A stretch of DNA of 64,000 nt from Heteroscillospira sp050943935 (GTDB lineage: Bacteria > Bacillota > Clostridia > Oscillospirales > Oscillospiraceae), in contig JBMNQC010000004.1 of assembly GCA_050943935.1 (NCBI GenBank), forward strand, positions 114,640 through 178,639. The letters run 5' to 3'. Below, one piece after another: positions 14,625-23,144 of this stretch (position 1 is its first letter; every line of letters starts with the position of its first letter). Both the position numbers and the translations under genes were made by a program. Below the pieces are notes generated by a model. That model was not told the DNA's origin. It saw only the letters and a program-made list of their open reading frames with translations, and did no database searches.

Positions 14625-16546
14625 CGCCTGCCTCTCCCCTTCTGAGGTTTGGGCTTGGGCTTTGCCCAGCCCTGTCCCCGCTTTTTGGGCTTTTCGTGAG
14701 CCTTGGGGGGCTCCTTTTTCTCTTTTTTATCCCTGTACGCCCGCTCGGGACGCAGCAGGCACTCCCTGCCGAAGCCTATGAGGTCCTCCCGGTGGGTCTC
14801 GTGGAGGGCCTGCATGATCAGGCGGCGGTTCTCGGGCCGCTTCCATTGGAGCAGAGCCCGCTGCATTGCCTTTTCATGGGGCGTTTTCGGCACATACACA
14901 GCCTTCATGGTAAAGGGGTCAATTTCCGTGTAGTACATGCAGGTGCTGATGGTGCCTGGAGTAGGGTAGAAATCCTGCACCTGCTCCGGCTGGCGGCCGG
15001 TGCGGTTGAGATACTCCGCCAGCGCCACGGCGTCACTCAGGCGGCTGCCGGGGTGGGAGGACATGAGATAGGGCACCACATACTGTTCCTTCTCGTAGCG
15101 CTGATTAAGGCGCCTGTAGCGCTCAATGAACTTTTCATAGGTCTCCACATGGGGCTTGCCCATATAGTCCAGCACCGAGTCTATGCAGTGCTCCGGGGCG
15201 ACCTTGAGCTGGCCGGAGATGTGGTAGCGCACCAGTTCGGAGAAGAAATCCCCGCTCTTGTCACATAGCATATAGTCAAAGCGTATGCCGGAGCGCACAA
15301 ACACCCGCTTTACTCCGGGTATGGAGCGCAGACGGCGCAGCAGGCGCAGATAATCCGAGTGGTCGGCGTCTATGTTTTTGCAGGGCTCGGGGGCGAGGCA
15401 TTTTCTGCCCTTGCACAGGCCGTGCTCAAGCTGATTTTTGCAGGCAGGACGGCGGAAGTTTGCCGTGGGGCCGCCCACATCGGAGACATAGCCCTTCCAC
15501 AGGGGGTGGTGGGTCATCTTCTCCACCTCGGCGCAGACGCTGTCGTGGCTGCGGGAGGTGACCATGCGGCCCTGATGGAAGGCCAGAGCGCAGAAGTTGC
15601 AGGCACCGAAGCAGCCCCGGTTGTGGATAACGGAAAAGCGCACCTCCTCAATGGCGGGCACTCCCCCCTGCTCATCGTACATGGGGTGCGGCTCACGGGT
15701 GTAGGGCAGGGCCGCCACCGCGTCCAGCTCCTGAGTGTTCAGGGGCATGGCGGGGGGATTGACTATCAGGCAGCGCTCACCCTCCTGCTGTATGAGGGCG
15801 TGGCCCCGGATGGGGTCGTGCTCCTCGTATTCAATGCGGGTGGCGTCGGCGTAAAAGCGTTTTTCCTCACAAACCTGCTCGTAGCTGGGCAGGATGATGG
15901 GGTCGGGAAAGGCGCAGGCCTCCGGCTCCGCGGCGAAAAAGGCCGTGCCCCGAATATCGCGCATACATGAAATGGGCTCTTTTTTCTTCAGGCGCCGGGC
16001 TATCTCACGGGTGGCGTACTCGCCCATGCCGTACACCAGCATATCCGCGCCGGAATCGGACAGGACGCTGTGGCGCACCTTGTCGTCCCAGTAGTCGTAA
16101 TGGGCAAAGCGCCGCAGGGACGCCTCCAGAGAGCCTATGACTATGGGCATCTGGCTGCCGAAGGCCTCCCTGGCCCGGTTCGCATACACGATAGTGGCCC
16201 TGTCGGGACGCAGACCCGCCTTTTTGCCCGGAGAATAAAAATCCTCGCTTCTGGGCTTCTTGGCGGCGGTGTACTTGGCCACCATGCTGTCCAGATTTCC
16301 CGCGCCTATGAGCACACCCAGGCGGGGCGCTCCCATGGCTGTGAAGGCCGAGCAGTCGTGCCAGTCCGGCTGGACCAGCACCGCCACACGGTAGCCCTCG
16401 CTCTCCAGCAGGCGGGAGATCACCGCCGTGCCGAAGCTGGGGTGGTCCACATAGGCGTCGCCGGTGACGACCAGAAAGTCGTACCAGTACCAGCCTCTGT
16501 CCGTCATATCCTCTTTTGAAACAGGGAGAAAATCCCATTTATCCAT
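14621..16546 (-). CDS. YgiQ-family radical SAM protein (UPF0313)
   Basis: A 641-residue protein with the long YgiQ N-terminal domain (MDKWDFLPVSKEDM, HPSFGTAVISRLLESEGYRVAVL). The radical SAM core has the cluster motif CFGACNFC in VIHNRGCFGACNFCALAFHQ, an extra cysteine-rich stretch (CKGRKCLAPEPCKN), and a C-terminal lysine/proline-rich basic tail that may bind nucleic acid. Radical SAM enzymes use a 4Fe-4S cluster and S-adenosylmethionine; the YgiQ substrate is unknown. ATG 16546 follows AAAGGAAC. It overlaps DUF1294 and lies 18 bases after the metallophosphoesterase gene. Confidence 0.92.
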   Translation of the reverse strand: MDKWDFLPVSKEDMTDRGWYWYDFLVVTGDAYVDHPSFGTAVISRLLESEGYRVAVLVQPDWHDCSAFTAMGAPRLGVLIGAGNLDSMVAKYTAAKKPRSEDFYSPGKKAGLRPDRATIVYANRAREAFGSQMPIVIGSLEASLRRFAHYDYWDDKVRHSVLSDSGADMLVYGMGEYATREIARRLKKKEPISCMRDIRGTAFFAAEPEACAFPDPIILPSYEQVCEEKRFYADATRIEYEEHDPIRGHALIQQEGERCLIVNPPAMPLNTQELDAVAALPYTREPHPMYDEQGGVPAIEEVRFSVIHNRGCFGACNFCALAFHQGRMVTSRSHDSVCAEVEKMTHHPLWKGYVSDVGGPTANFRRPACKNQLEHGLCKGRKCLAPEPCKNIDADHSDYLRLLRRLRSIPGVKRVFVRSGIRFDYMLCDKSGDFFSELVRYHISGQLKVAPEHCIDSVLDYMGKPHVETYEKFIERYRRLNQRYEKEQYVVPYLMSSHPGSRLSDAVALAEYLNRTGRQPEQVQDFYPTPGTISTCMYYTEIDPFTMKAVYVPKTPHEKAMQRALLQWKRPENRRLIMQALHETHREDLIGFGRECLLRPERAYRDKKEKKEPPKAHEKPKKRGQGWAKPKPKPQKGRGRR

Positions 16547-16564
16547 AGCTGTTGTTCCTTTAAT

Positions 16565-17650
16565 TCATTCTGCCAGACGGCCGGTATACCAGCCGCTGAC
16601 GCCGTTTTTCTTGCACAGATATCCCCGGCTGGTCCGCCGCACAATTGAAAGACGTTCCCCGGCTTCAACGCCCAGGCGGTAATCCGTGCAATCGTTTGTG
16701 GTTATTCCATTCGGCGTTCTTTTGAGAAAATCCGTGAGTATATCCATCTCATAGCCCGTGCGTATGTGGCGGCACCTGGAAAACTCCTCGCCCTCAGCCA
16801 GGACCTCCACCAGATTATCGCCCCAGCGGATATAATAGGAGCTGACGCTCTCCGCCTGGCTGTCCAGCGCCTCTGCCGTGGGGAAGGGGTCATAGTATAC
16901 CCAGGCGAAGTCCTCGCTGCCCGGCTCGGGGATGATGAGGCAGTTAAGCTGCCCGTCGTCCTTCAGCACGCAGCCGCCGTCTATGCTCACTATCTTTCTG
17001 TCCCGGAGGATGATGGGGTTCGCGTCGGTTTTGTCCTCCCGGTAGAGCACCACGGGCCAGTGGCCCACTATCTGCCACTTGCGGAAGCTCAGTCCCTGAC
17101 CGAGGAAATTGTCGTTTTTCATGCACTTCTGGGGTTCAGCCTCCGCCGCCGAGGGGGCGGATATTCCACCGTGGACGAAGGTGTAGTGCTCCGTGTCGAT
17201 TATTATTGGCAGCTTTTCCAGGAAAGCCATCTCATCGGCGTAGTGCTCCCGCAGGATGTGGCGCACCTGCTCCACATCGGACCATTCGTCGGTCTCCACG
17301 CCCACGGCGCGGCACATCTGCCGCAGCAGGCAGTTCTGGCGGAGGTCCATATAGTGCAGAGTGCGCCCGGCCATCTCCTCGTCCCAATGGAGTATCATGT
17401 GCCAGCCGTCGCAGTTGCCCCGCACCACATGGGTGCTGCCCCTGCGGCACAGCTCCATGATATAGCGCAGGGTATCCAGGCTGTATTTGCCCTTTTCCAG
17501 AAAATCTCCGTCTATTATCAGCACATCGCTGTCGCAGAAGCCTGCCTTATCCAGCACGCCTTTCAGATAGGGGAGATTGCCGTGGATATCCGATATGACC
17601 AGTATCCGCCGCCCGGGAGGCAGCGTCAGTCTCTCTATCTCACCGCTCAA
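16565..17650 (-). CDS. Calcineurin-like metallophosphoesterase with C-terminal SH3-like region
   Basis: 361 residues. The metal-binding motifs of the family are visible: DIHGN (about 20-24), GDFLEKG, RGNCDGW in place of GNHE, and FVHGGIS. These act on phosphoproteins or nucleotides such as diadenosine tetraphosphate. After about residue 290 the sequence (GVEAGERLSIVRRTSRGYLC, GVSGWYTG) resembles a bacterial SH3-like module. The start is TTG 17650, overlapping the upstream fusion gene stop as TTGA, which suggests coupling to that phosphatase/acetyltransferase. The substrate is unknown. Confidence 0.82.
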   Translation of the reverse strand: MSGEIERLTLPPGRRILVISDIHGNLPYLKGVLDKAGFCDSDVLIIDGDFLEKGKYSLDTLRYIMELCRRGSTHVVRGNCDGWHMILHWDEEMAGRTLHYMDLRQNCLLRQMCRAVGVETDEWSDVEQVRHILREHYADEMAFLEKLPIIIDTEHYTFVHGGISAPSAAEAEPQKCMKNDNFLGQGLSFRKWQIVGHWPVVLYREDKTDANPIILRDRKIVSIDGGCVLKDDGQLNCLIIPEPGSEDFAWVYYDPFPTAEALDSQAESVSSYYIRWGDNLVEVLAEGEEFSRCRHIRTGYEMDILTDFLKRTPNGITTNDCTDYRLGVEAGERLSIVRRTSRGYLCKKNGVSGWYTGRLAE

Positions 17651-18786
17651 TCAAGTATCATCTCCATCTGTACGAGCATACCCAGCACGCCCATATCCCG
17701 GCCTATTTCCCTAAAGCCGTAGTGTCTGTAAAACTGCGCGGCGTGCTCGTTGCAGTCGGCAGCGTGCAGGCGCAGAGCGCCGAAGCCCCGCTCCCGGGCG
17801 GCGGTCACCGCGTAGCCCAGCAGCTGGGCGCCGAAGCCCAGGTTTCTGTGCTCACCGTCCAGATAAAACAGGCTTATCCAGCCGTAGCCCTCTTTTTTGC
17901 CCCGGAGCATATCCAGCTCCACTATGCCTATGGCCCTGTCTCCGGAAATCACCTTCACCAGGCAGTCCGGCTCGGAGGCCCGCCTTTTGGCGTTAGAGAG
18001 ATACACAGCGCCGTCAAAGCCCCGGAGAGTGCCGTGCACGGTTTTCCAGGCGTCGGCGTAGCAGCCGGTGTAATAATCACTCTCTTTATTCAGGTCCAGC
18101 CTCTCGAAGCGCAGGTTGTTGTTATCCATTCCCGTGCGCTTTTTCCACCATGTCTGGTGGGCGAAGGTGCTGTTTGTCTCGTCCAGATGGCTGTTGTCGT
18201 TGCGAAATTCGGGTGTGAGTGCGCCCCGGTCCCAGATATACAGGCTAACGCAGGTGTTGTCGCCGTGGGGTATGCTCTCCACATCCCGGGAGGGCACGCC
18301 CAGAACCCGGCAATGAAGAGAGCGTATGGCCATGCCGTGGCTCACCAGAACGATGGTCTGTCCCTCGTGCTTTTCGCCCAGCTCCTGCACCACCTCCAGC
18401 ATGCGGTCGCCCAGATGCCGGAAGCTCTCGCTGCCGGACACATGCCAGTTGTCCGGGTCGCTTGAAAAAGCCGCAAGCTGTTCGGGGTCCTCCCTGCCTA
18501 TGTCGCCCCAGGTCCGGTTTTCCCACACACCCATGCAGACCTCCTTGAGCCTCGGTTCTACTTGTATGGGCAGGTCATGGTATTTTGTTATGGCCGTGGC
18601 CGTGGTCTGGGTACGGCTCAGGTCGCTGGCGTACAGGGCGTCCACATGTATGTCCCTGAATCTCTCGGCCAGAGCGGCTATCTGCCTGTAGCCCCGGCCG
18701 GTTATTTTTCCGTCGTGATGTCCCTGCACCCGGCGATAGAGGTTGCCCTCCGCCTCAGCGTGGCGAATAATATAAATTTTGGTCAT
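17647..18786 (-). CDS. Histidine phosphatase - GNAT acetyltransferase fusion
   Basis: A 379-residue two-domain protein. Residues 1-205 form a histidine phosphatase (phosphoglycerate-mutase-like) domain with the catalytic RHAEAEGN, the ASDLSRTQTTA segment and the second histidine in VLVSHGMAIR. From about residue 225 a GNAT domain follows, with GWISLFYLDGEHRNLGFGAQLLGYAV as its acetyl-CoA binding part and a terminal FYRHYGFREIGRD. It reads through without stop or frameshift. ATG 18786 follows AAAGGAGACC. Overlap with the metallophosphoesterase gene gives a compact three-activity set. The combined substrate is not known. Confidence 0.88.
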   Translation of the reverse strand: MTKIYIIRHAEAEGNLYRRVQGHHDGKITGRGYRQIAALAERFRDIHVDALYASDLSRTQTTATAITKYHDLPIQVEPRLKEVCMGVWENRTWGDIGREDPEQLAAFSSDPDNWHVSGSESFRHLGDRMLEVVQELGEKHEGQTIVLVSHGMAIRSLHCRVLGVPSRDVESIPHGDNTCVSLYIWDRGALTPEFRNDNSHLDETNSTFAHQTWWKKRTGMDNNNLRFERLDLNKESDYYTGCYADAWKTVHGTLRGFDGAVYLSNAKRRASEPDCLVKVISGDRAIGIVELDMLRGKKEGYGWISLFYLDGEHRNLGFGAQLLGYAVTAARERGFGALRLHAADCNEHAAQFYRHYGFREIGRDMGVLGMLVQMEMILD

Positions 18787-18819
18787 TTCGGTCTCCTTTT
18801 TTGGAAATGCTGATTCAAA

Positions 18820-18842
18820 GAGCGCCGCGGAAAACGGCGCTC
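18820..18842 (-). terminator. Intrinsic terminator after glycosyltransferase gene
   Basis: Minus strand arms GAGCGCCG and CGGCGCTC with a short loop, followed by CTTTG. It lies just after the stop at 18847. Confidence 0.7.
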
Positions 18843-18846
18843 GGTA

Positions 18847-19905
18847 TTAGTCTATTTCAAGCACCCTGTTCAGACTGCGGCCTATGGCGGCGTTGTACTC
18901 ATGCAGGTCGTCGCGCACTTTCCCTCGCCGCTGCGCCTTCATAAGCGCGGCGGGGATATCCGCGGTGGCGGGGATGCCCGGATTGTATTTTTCAAGATTC
19001 TCGGAGAGGAACAGCTCGAGTCCCACGGCCTTGGCCTCAAGTATGACTATACCCTGTCCCTCATAGCGGCTTGTAAGCACAAAGCCGTCCATCTGCCGGA
19101 GATAGGCGAAGGGATTGTGCTGGTTGCCCAGCAAAGTTACAAAGCCGTCCAGTCCAAGGCTGTGTATCTGCTTTTCCAGTTTTTCTCTGTCCGGACCGTC
19201 GCCTATAAGGTACAGGCGCATATCGGGGCGCTCTTTGCATACGGGCGCCAGCATATCCAGCAGCAGGTCGTAGCCCTTCTGGTGGCAGAGTCTGCCCACG
19301 GAGCAGAGGTTGTAGCAGTTGGGGTCGGTCTTAAAGTCTCCGGTGGACTCTTCGGCCTTGCGGAATATCTCCTCCGTGTCCACATGGTTGGGGATGGGTG
19401 TTATGGTTTTGTCCGAGATGCCGGACACCCGGCGGAAGCCCTCCACTATGCCGGGGGATACGGCGCAGAACTCATCGAAATACTGCAGCTTTTTGTGGAA
19501 AAAATGCCACAGGATACGGTATTTCGGCTCATTTCTGAGCTTTATCTCCACATCGTTGTGTATCCACATGACCCGCTTTTTCGCCTTCACGGTGACGGCC
19601 GCCACGGAGCACTCGTTGCGGTAGCTGTTGAAGTCTATAGCCACATCATATGTTTTGTGGGGAACATCCACAGGCATGAAGCGGCGCAGCACATCAAAAT
19701 ACACCAGCCGGTTCAGCCAGAAATAGGGCTTCAGAAAGTGCACCGTGAGATTTTTGTGCTCCGGAAGCTCGAAAAAGCACTCTTTATCAAACAGGTAGAG
19801 GTCCACCCGGCATTTGTCGTAGTCTATCTCGTTGAGAACGTTTACCAGCGCCTTCTGGATGCCGCCCACCCGCAGATCGGACTGAAATATTGCAATCGAC
19901 TTCAT
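18847..19905 (-). CDS. Family 4-type glycosyltransferase
   Basis: A 352-residue GT-B fold glycosyltransferase. The N-terminal acceptor domain begins IAIFQSDLRVGGIQKAL, and the C-terminal donor domain has VGRLCHQKGYDLLLD, LYLIGDGPDREKLE and the EX7E region SRYEGQGIVILEAKAVG. Such enzymes build surface polysaccharides. The start at ATG 19905 follows AAGGACGAGG. It is transcribed divergently from csaB, so the two may both serve a secondary cell wall polymer; this is inference from position. Confidence 0.9.
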   Translation of the reverse strand: MKSIAIFQSDLRVGGIQKALVNVLNEIDYDKCRVDLYLFDKECFFELPEHKNLTVHFLKPYFWLNRLVYFDVLRRFMPVDVPHKTYDVAIDFNSYRNECSVAAVTVKAKKRVMWIHNDVEIKLRNEPKYRILWHFFHKKLQYFDEFCAVSPGIVEGFRRVSGISDKTITPIPNHVDTEEIFRKAEESTGDFKTDPNCYNLCSVGRLCHQKGYDLLLDMLAPVCKERPDMRLYLIGDGPDREKLEKQIHSLGLDGFVTLLGNQHNPFAYLRQMDGFVLTSRYEGQGIVILEAKAVGLELFLSENLEKYNPGIPATADIPAALMKAQRRGKVRDDLHEYNAAIGRSLNRVLEID

Positions 19906-19928
19906 CTATCCTCGTCCTTCGGAAAAAC

Positions 19929-19957
19929 TTGACCTTATATCAATAGAAAGGTATAAT
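19929..19957 (+). promoter_or_regulatory. Sigma-A promoter of csaB
   Basis: TTGACC (19929-19934), 17-base spacer, TATAAT (19952-19957). A second TATAAT lies at 19985-19990 without a clear -35 box. Confidence 0.75.
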
Positions 19958-20022
19958 AAATAATCGGAAAATCAATTTTTATTGTATAATACTTTCACCG
20001 TTTTTGCAAGGGAGAGTTCTTC

Positions 20023-21144
20023 TTGTCGGATGCACGCACAAAAAAGAATAAGCGCCGTGGCGTGCTCATCTGCGGCTCCTACGGCCACGGCAACGCCGGG
20101 GACGAGGCCATACTGGACGCCATAATTCTCTCTCTGCGGCGGGCCGAGCCGGAAGTACCCATAACGGTGTTGTCCCGCTCACCTAAGGAGACGGAGGAGC
20201 GCCACGGTGTCCGGGCCGTATACAAGTTCAATATGCCCGCCGTCCTGCGCGTGATGCTGTCCTCGCGGCTGTATATAAACGGCGGCGGCAGTCTCATACA
20301 GGATGTCACCAGCCGCCGCAGCCTGTATTATTATCTCTTCACCATAGCCGCCGCAAAGCTGCTGGGCTGCCGGGTCATCATGTACGGCTGCGGCATAGGC
20401 CCGGTGAGCCGCCCCTACAACCGCCGCCTGGCCCGCTTTGTGATAGATAATTTCGCGGACTCCATCACCCTCCGTGAGGACGACAGCCTCCGGGAGCTGC
20501 GGCAGTTTGGGGTGAAAAAGCCCAGAATGCTGGTGGCCTCCGACCCGGCCCTCACCCTGTCCCCCGCCCCCGATAGTGAGACGGACGGGTGTATGCGCGC
20601 CCTGGGTCTCGACCCGCGGGGAAAATATCTCTGCGTGGTGCCCCGGAAGTGGCCCGGCTTTGAGGACAAGGCCCCCTGCTTTGCCCAATGCGCTGACGCG
20701 CTGTATGAGGAATACGGCCTTGAGACCGTGTTTCTCTCCATAGACCATAAAAATGACGCCCTGGCCGCCGAGCTAATAGCCAGGCACATGGCCTCCCCGG
20801 CCCACATTGCCCGGGACGTGCTGCCGGTTGGGCAGACAATAGGCGTGCTGGCCAGGATGCAGTGCGTAATATCCATGCGCCTGCACGGGCTCATTTTCTC
20901 CGCCGGGCAGGGTGTGCCCCTCATAGGCGTGAGCTACGACCCCAAGGTGAACGCCTTTCTGCACTATATAGGCCAGACCGCCTGCATAGACCTGAGTGAG
21001 CTAACATCCGAAGGCCTCACGGACGCTGTGCGTAGGGCCCTGGCCCTGTGGGACGACGGGGAAGAGCTTTCAGAGCGCATACGCCGCCTGCGTGAGCTGG
21101 AGAGCGTGAACATCACCGAGGCGCTCCGGCTTCTGAATGAATAA
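20023..21144 (+). CDS. csaB: Polysaccharide pyruvyl transferase CsaB
   Basis: A 373-residue polysaccharide pyruvyltransferase. Family signatures are GSYGHGNAGDEAILDAI near the start, the central INGGGSLIQDVTSRRSLYYY, and the late SMRLHGLIFSAGQGVPLIGVSYDPKV. CsaB adds ketal pyruvate to the secondary cell wall polymer, which is the ligand of SLH domains; an SLH protein is encoded at the window start. The start is TTG 20023 with GGGAGAG upstream. purN follows 12 bases later, so the two are probably cotranscribed. Confidence 0.93.
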   Translation: MSDARTKKNKRRGVLICGSYGHGNAGDEAILDAIILSLRRAEPEVPITVLSRSPKETEERHGVRAVYKFNMPAVLRVMLSSRLYINGGGSLIQDVTSRRSLYYYLFTIAAAKLLGCRVIMYGCGIGPVSRPYNRRLARFVIDNFADSITLREDDSLRELRQFGVKKPRMLVASDPALTLSPAPDSETDGCMRALGLDPRGKYLCVVPRKWPGFEDKAPCFAQCADALYEEYGLETVFLSIDHKNDALAAELIARHMASPAHIARDVLPVGQTIGVLARMQCVISMRLHGLIFSAGQGVPLIGVSYDPKVNAFLHYIGQTACIDLSELTSEGLTDAVRRALALWDDGEELSERIRRLRELESVNITEALRLLNE

Positions 21145-21156
21145 GGGAGGAACCCT

Positions 21157-21783
21157 ATGGTCAGAACTGCTGTGCTTGTGTCCGGCGGAGGCCGGAATCT
21201 GCAGGCCATAATAGACAGCCGCCTGTTCGGCGAGATACCCAACTGCGATATTGCCTCCGTCATCTCCTCCAATCCCGAGGCCTACGCCCTCACAAGAGCC
21301 CGCGCCGCGGGTATAGACGCCTTTGTGGTGGACCGGGAGATTTTCCCCAACGCCCAGAGCTTTAACGAGGCTCTGTACCACAAGCTCCGTGACCTGGACA
21401 TAGAGCTGGTGGTGCTGGCAGGCTTTACCCACCGCCTGTCCGACGCCATAATAAACTCCTGGCGAAACCGCATAATAAACGTCCACCCCTCCCTGCTGCC
21501 CGCCTTTTCCGGCGAGGGCATGGACGGCGCCGCCCCCCACGAGGCGGCCATAGCCGCGGGCGTGCGCATAAGCGGCGCTACCGCTTACTTTGTAAGCGAG
21601 GTCCCCCGCCGCGGCCCCATCATTCTTCAGCAGGCCGTGCCCGTACTGCAGGACGACACCCCCGCCTCTCTGCAGGAGCGGGTAATGGAGCAGGCCGAGT
21701 GGAGCATACTACCCCAGGCCGTAGCTCTCTACTGCACAGGGGCGCTCAGGGTGGAGAACGGACTGGTCAAAATAAGCGTCTGA
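21157..21783 (+). CDS. purN: PurN-like formyltransferase with altered active site
   Basis: A 208-residue formyltransferase-fold protein. The GAR-transformylase start (VLVSGGGRNLQAI) and the NVHPSLLPAF motif, holding the catalytic Asn and His, are present. The third catalytic element is changed: where E. coli PurN has HFVTDELDGGP, this protein reads YFVSEVPRRGP, so the expected aspartate is an arginine. It may still act in purine synthesis, which is common annotation in this clade, or it may use another formyl acceptor. It is not near other pur genes. ATG 21157 follows AGGGAGG. Confidence 0.75.
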   Translation: MVRTAVLVSGGGRNLQAIIDSRLFGEIPNCDIASVISSNPEAYALTRARAAGIDAFVVDREIFPNAQSFNEALYHKLRDLDIELVVLAGFTHRLSDAIINSWRNRIINVHPSLLPAFSGEGMDGAAPHEAAIAAGVRISGATAYFVSEVPRRGPIILQQAVPVLQDDTPASLQERVMEQAEWSILPQAVALYCTGALRVENGLVKISV

Positions 21784-21804
21784 GCGGCTTTTACACAAAA
21801 TTGC

Positions 21805-21832
21805 TTGACAAATTGCGTAAAAATGGTATCGT
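21805..21832 (+). promoter_or_regulatory. Promoter of pduL
   Basis: TTGACA (21805-21810), 16-base spacer, TATCGT (21827-21832), 40 bases before the pduL start. Confidence 0.6.
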
Positions 21833-21871
21833 AATACCGTTAATAACAAATAATTCACGGAGGAATTCATT

Positions 21872-22450
21872 ATGTCTGAAAACACCGTCATCATCGAGGG
21901 CAGCGGCCGTCATATCCACGTCACCCGCGAGCATCTGGATATTCTGTTCGGCAAGGGCTTCGAGCTGGACCAGAAGAAGATGCTCAGCCAGCCCGGCCAG
22001 TTTGCCACCAGCTGCAAGGTCACCGTCACCGGTCCCAAGGGCAGCCTGAAAATGTCCATCCTTGGCCCCTGCCGCAAGGAGACCCAGATTGAGCTGAGCT
22101 TTACCGACGCCCGCGCCATAGGCCTGAGCTGCCCCGTACGCGAGAGCGGCGTGCTGGAAGGCACTCCCGGCTGCACCGTTGAGGGCCCCTGCGGCTCCGT
22201 TGAGCTGGAGCGCGGCTGCATTATCGCCAAGCGCCACATCCACATGACTCCCGAGGATGCCGAGAAGTTCGGCGTTTCCGACAAGGAGATTGTTCAGGTC
22301 AAGGTCGGCGGCGAGCGCGCCCTCATCTTCGACGAGGTCATCTGCCGCGTCAGCCCCAGCTACGCCACCTTCATGCACGTTGACTACGATGAGATCAACG
22401 CCGCCTCTCTGTTTGGCAAGGATCCCACCGGCGTCATTGTAAAGAAATAA
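21872..22450 (+). CDS. pduL: PduL-type phosphate acyltransferase
   Basis: A 192-residue PduL-family phosphotransacylase (PTAC), which exchanges acyl-CoA and acyl phosphate. Zinc-binding histidine motifs appear twice, GRHIHVTREH near the start and KRHIHMTPEDAEKFG in the second half, with HVDYDE near the end. No long N-terminal encapsulation peptide is present and no microcompartment genes lie nearby, so it is probably a free cytosolic enzyme replacing Pta in acetate/ATP formation. ATG 21872 follows CGGAGGA. It is monocistronic: promoter before, terminator after. Confidence 0.92.
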   Translation: MSENTVIIEGSGRHIHVTREHLDILFGKGFELDQKKMLSQPGQFATSCKVTVTGPKGSLKMSILGPCRKETQIELSFTDARAIGLSCPVRESGVLEGTPGCTVEGPCGSVELERGCIIAKRHIHMTPEDAEKFGVSDKEIVQVKVGGERALIFDEVICRVSPSYATFMHVDYDEINAASLFGKDPTGVIVKK

Positions 22451-22465
22451 GCAAACGCCCATCAC

Positions 22466-22503
22466 AGCCCGGAGAGAACTGTAATCTCTCCGGGCTTTTT
22501 TAC
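22466..22503 (+). terminator. Intrinsic terminator of pduL
   Basis: Arms AGCCCGGAGAG and CTCTCCGGGCT, then six T residues. Confidence 0.92.
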
Positions 22504-22507
22504 TTTT

Positions 22508-22979
22508 ATTACACAGGCTGTTGAACTTTCCGCGCAGGGCGGCTCCGAATTCGCTGAAAGCGTATTCGGAGCGTGCAGGGGCGCGCATTGCGCGCCCAGC
22601 TTTTACTTATTCGCCCGGGTGCGGCGGTGAAATCGATTCGTACTGCGGGGTCGGGTTCTGAAACCCATTTCTTTAAAGAAACGGGTTTCAAACTTCCCAA
22701 AGAACTTGCCTAGATCGAATACTCTTTTGGGCCTCGCCGACGCGCACAACGCGCTCGTGCGTCGGTTACTGCAAGCCCTGGCCTGCGTCTTAGTGCAGTA
22801 CTGTCAGGTGAGCTTTACGCTGAACTCTACTGCCCAATTCCATCGACTCAGGCGCGATTTGGTGGCACTACCACTTCGCCATTTGAATAAGGTGAGCTTT
22901 AGCACACTATAGTTCCCTCCTCGCGGCACAGCCGCTGCGGTCGGCGGCTAAAAACGTGCCACCGGCACGTTTTTTTAAC
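22508..22979 (+). repeat. Intergenic modular repeat, copy C
   Basis: It contains the palindrome GGGGCGCGCATTGCGCGCCC, the hairpin GAAACCCATTTCTTT/AAAGAAACGGGTTTC (22660-22692), the GGCCTCGCCGACGCGCACAA module, the CTGAACTCTACTGCCCAATT module and a truncated CGCCATTTGAATAAGG module ending near 22915. A plus-strand hairpin ACGTGCC/GGCACGT with a T-tail (22954-22977) closes it. No gene is seen between pduL and the mobile element. Confidence 0.85.
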
Positions 22980-23003
22980 GCCCCCGGTTATTCACTATTC
23001 ACT

Positions 23004-23022
23004 AAAAACCACCCCCTGTTGG
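23004..23022. other. attL: left half of the split ruvX terminator plus core CCTGTTGG
   Basis: AAAAACCACCCCC (23004-23016) is one arm of a hairpin whose other arm, GGGGGTGGTTTTT, is found at 30605-30617. The shared core CCTGTTGG occupies 23015-23022. Just inside, CAGTCGTCCATAAAAC (23024-23039) and GTTTATGGGTGACTG (23062-23076) form an imperfect inverted repeat that could be a recombinase site. Confidence 0.8.
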
Positions 23023-23094
23023 CAGTCGTCCATAAAACAGGCAAATGAACAACACATCGTTTATGGGTGACTGTCATACGGGGTTAGGTGAATG

Positions 23095-23139
23095 AAATAT
23101 GCTGGACATGGTTGAAATCAACCGTGTCCAGCATATTTT
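23095..23139. terminator. Strong hairpin at the left end, downstream of the XRE regulator
   Basis: Arms AATATGCTGGACA and TGTCCAGCATATT, with GGTTGA/TCAACC extending the stem and six T residues on the plus side. It can end the minus-strand regulator transcript and block plus-strand entry. Confidence 0.75.
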
Positions 23140-23144
23140 TTCGC

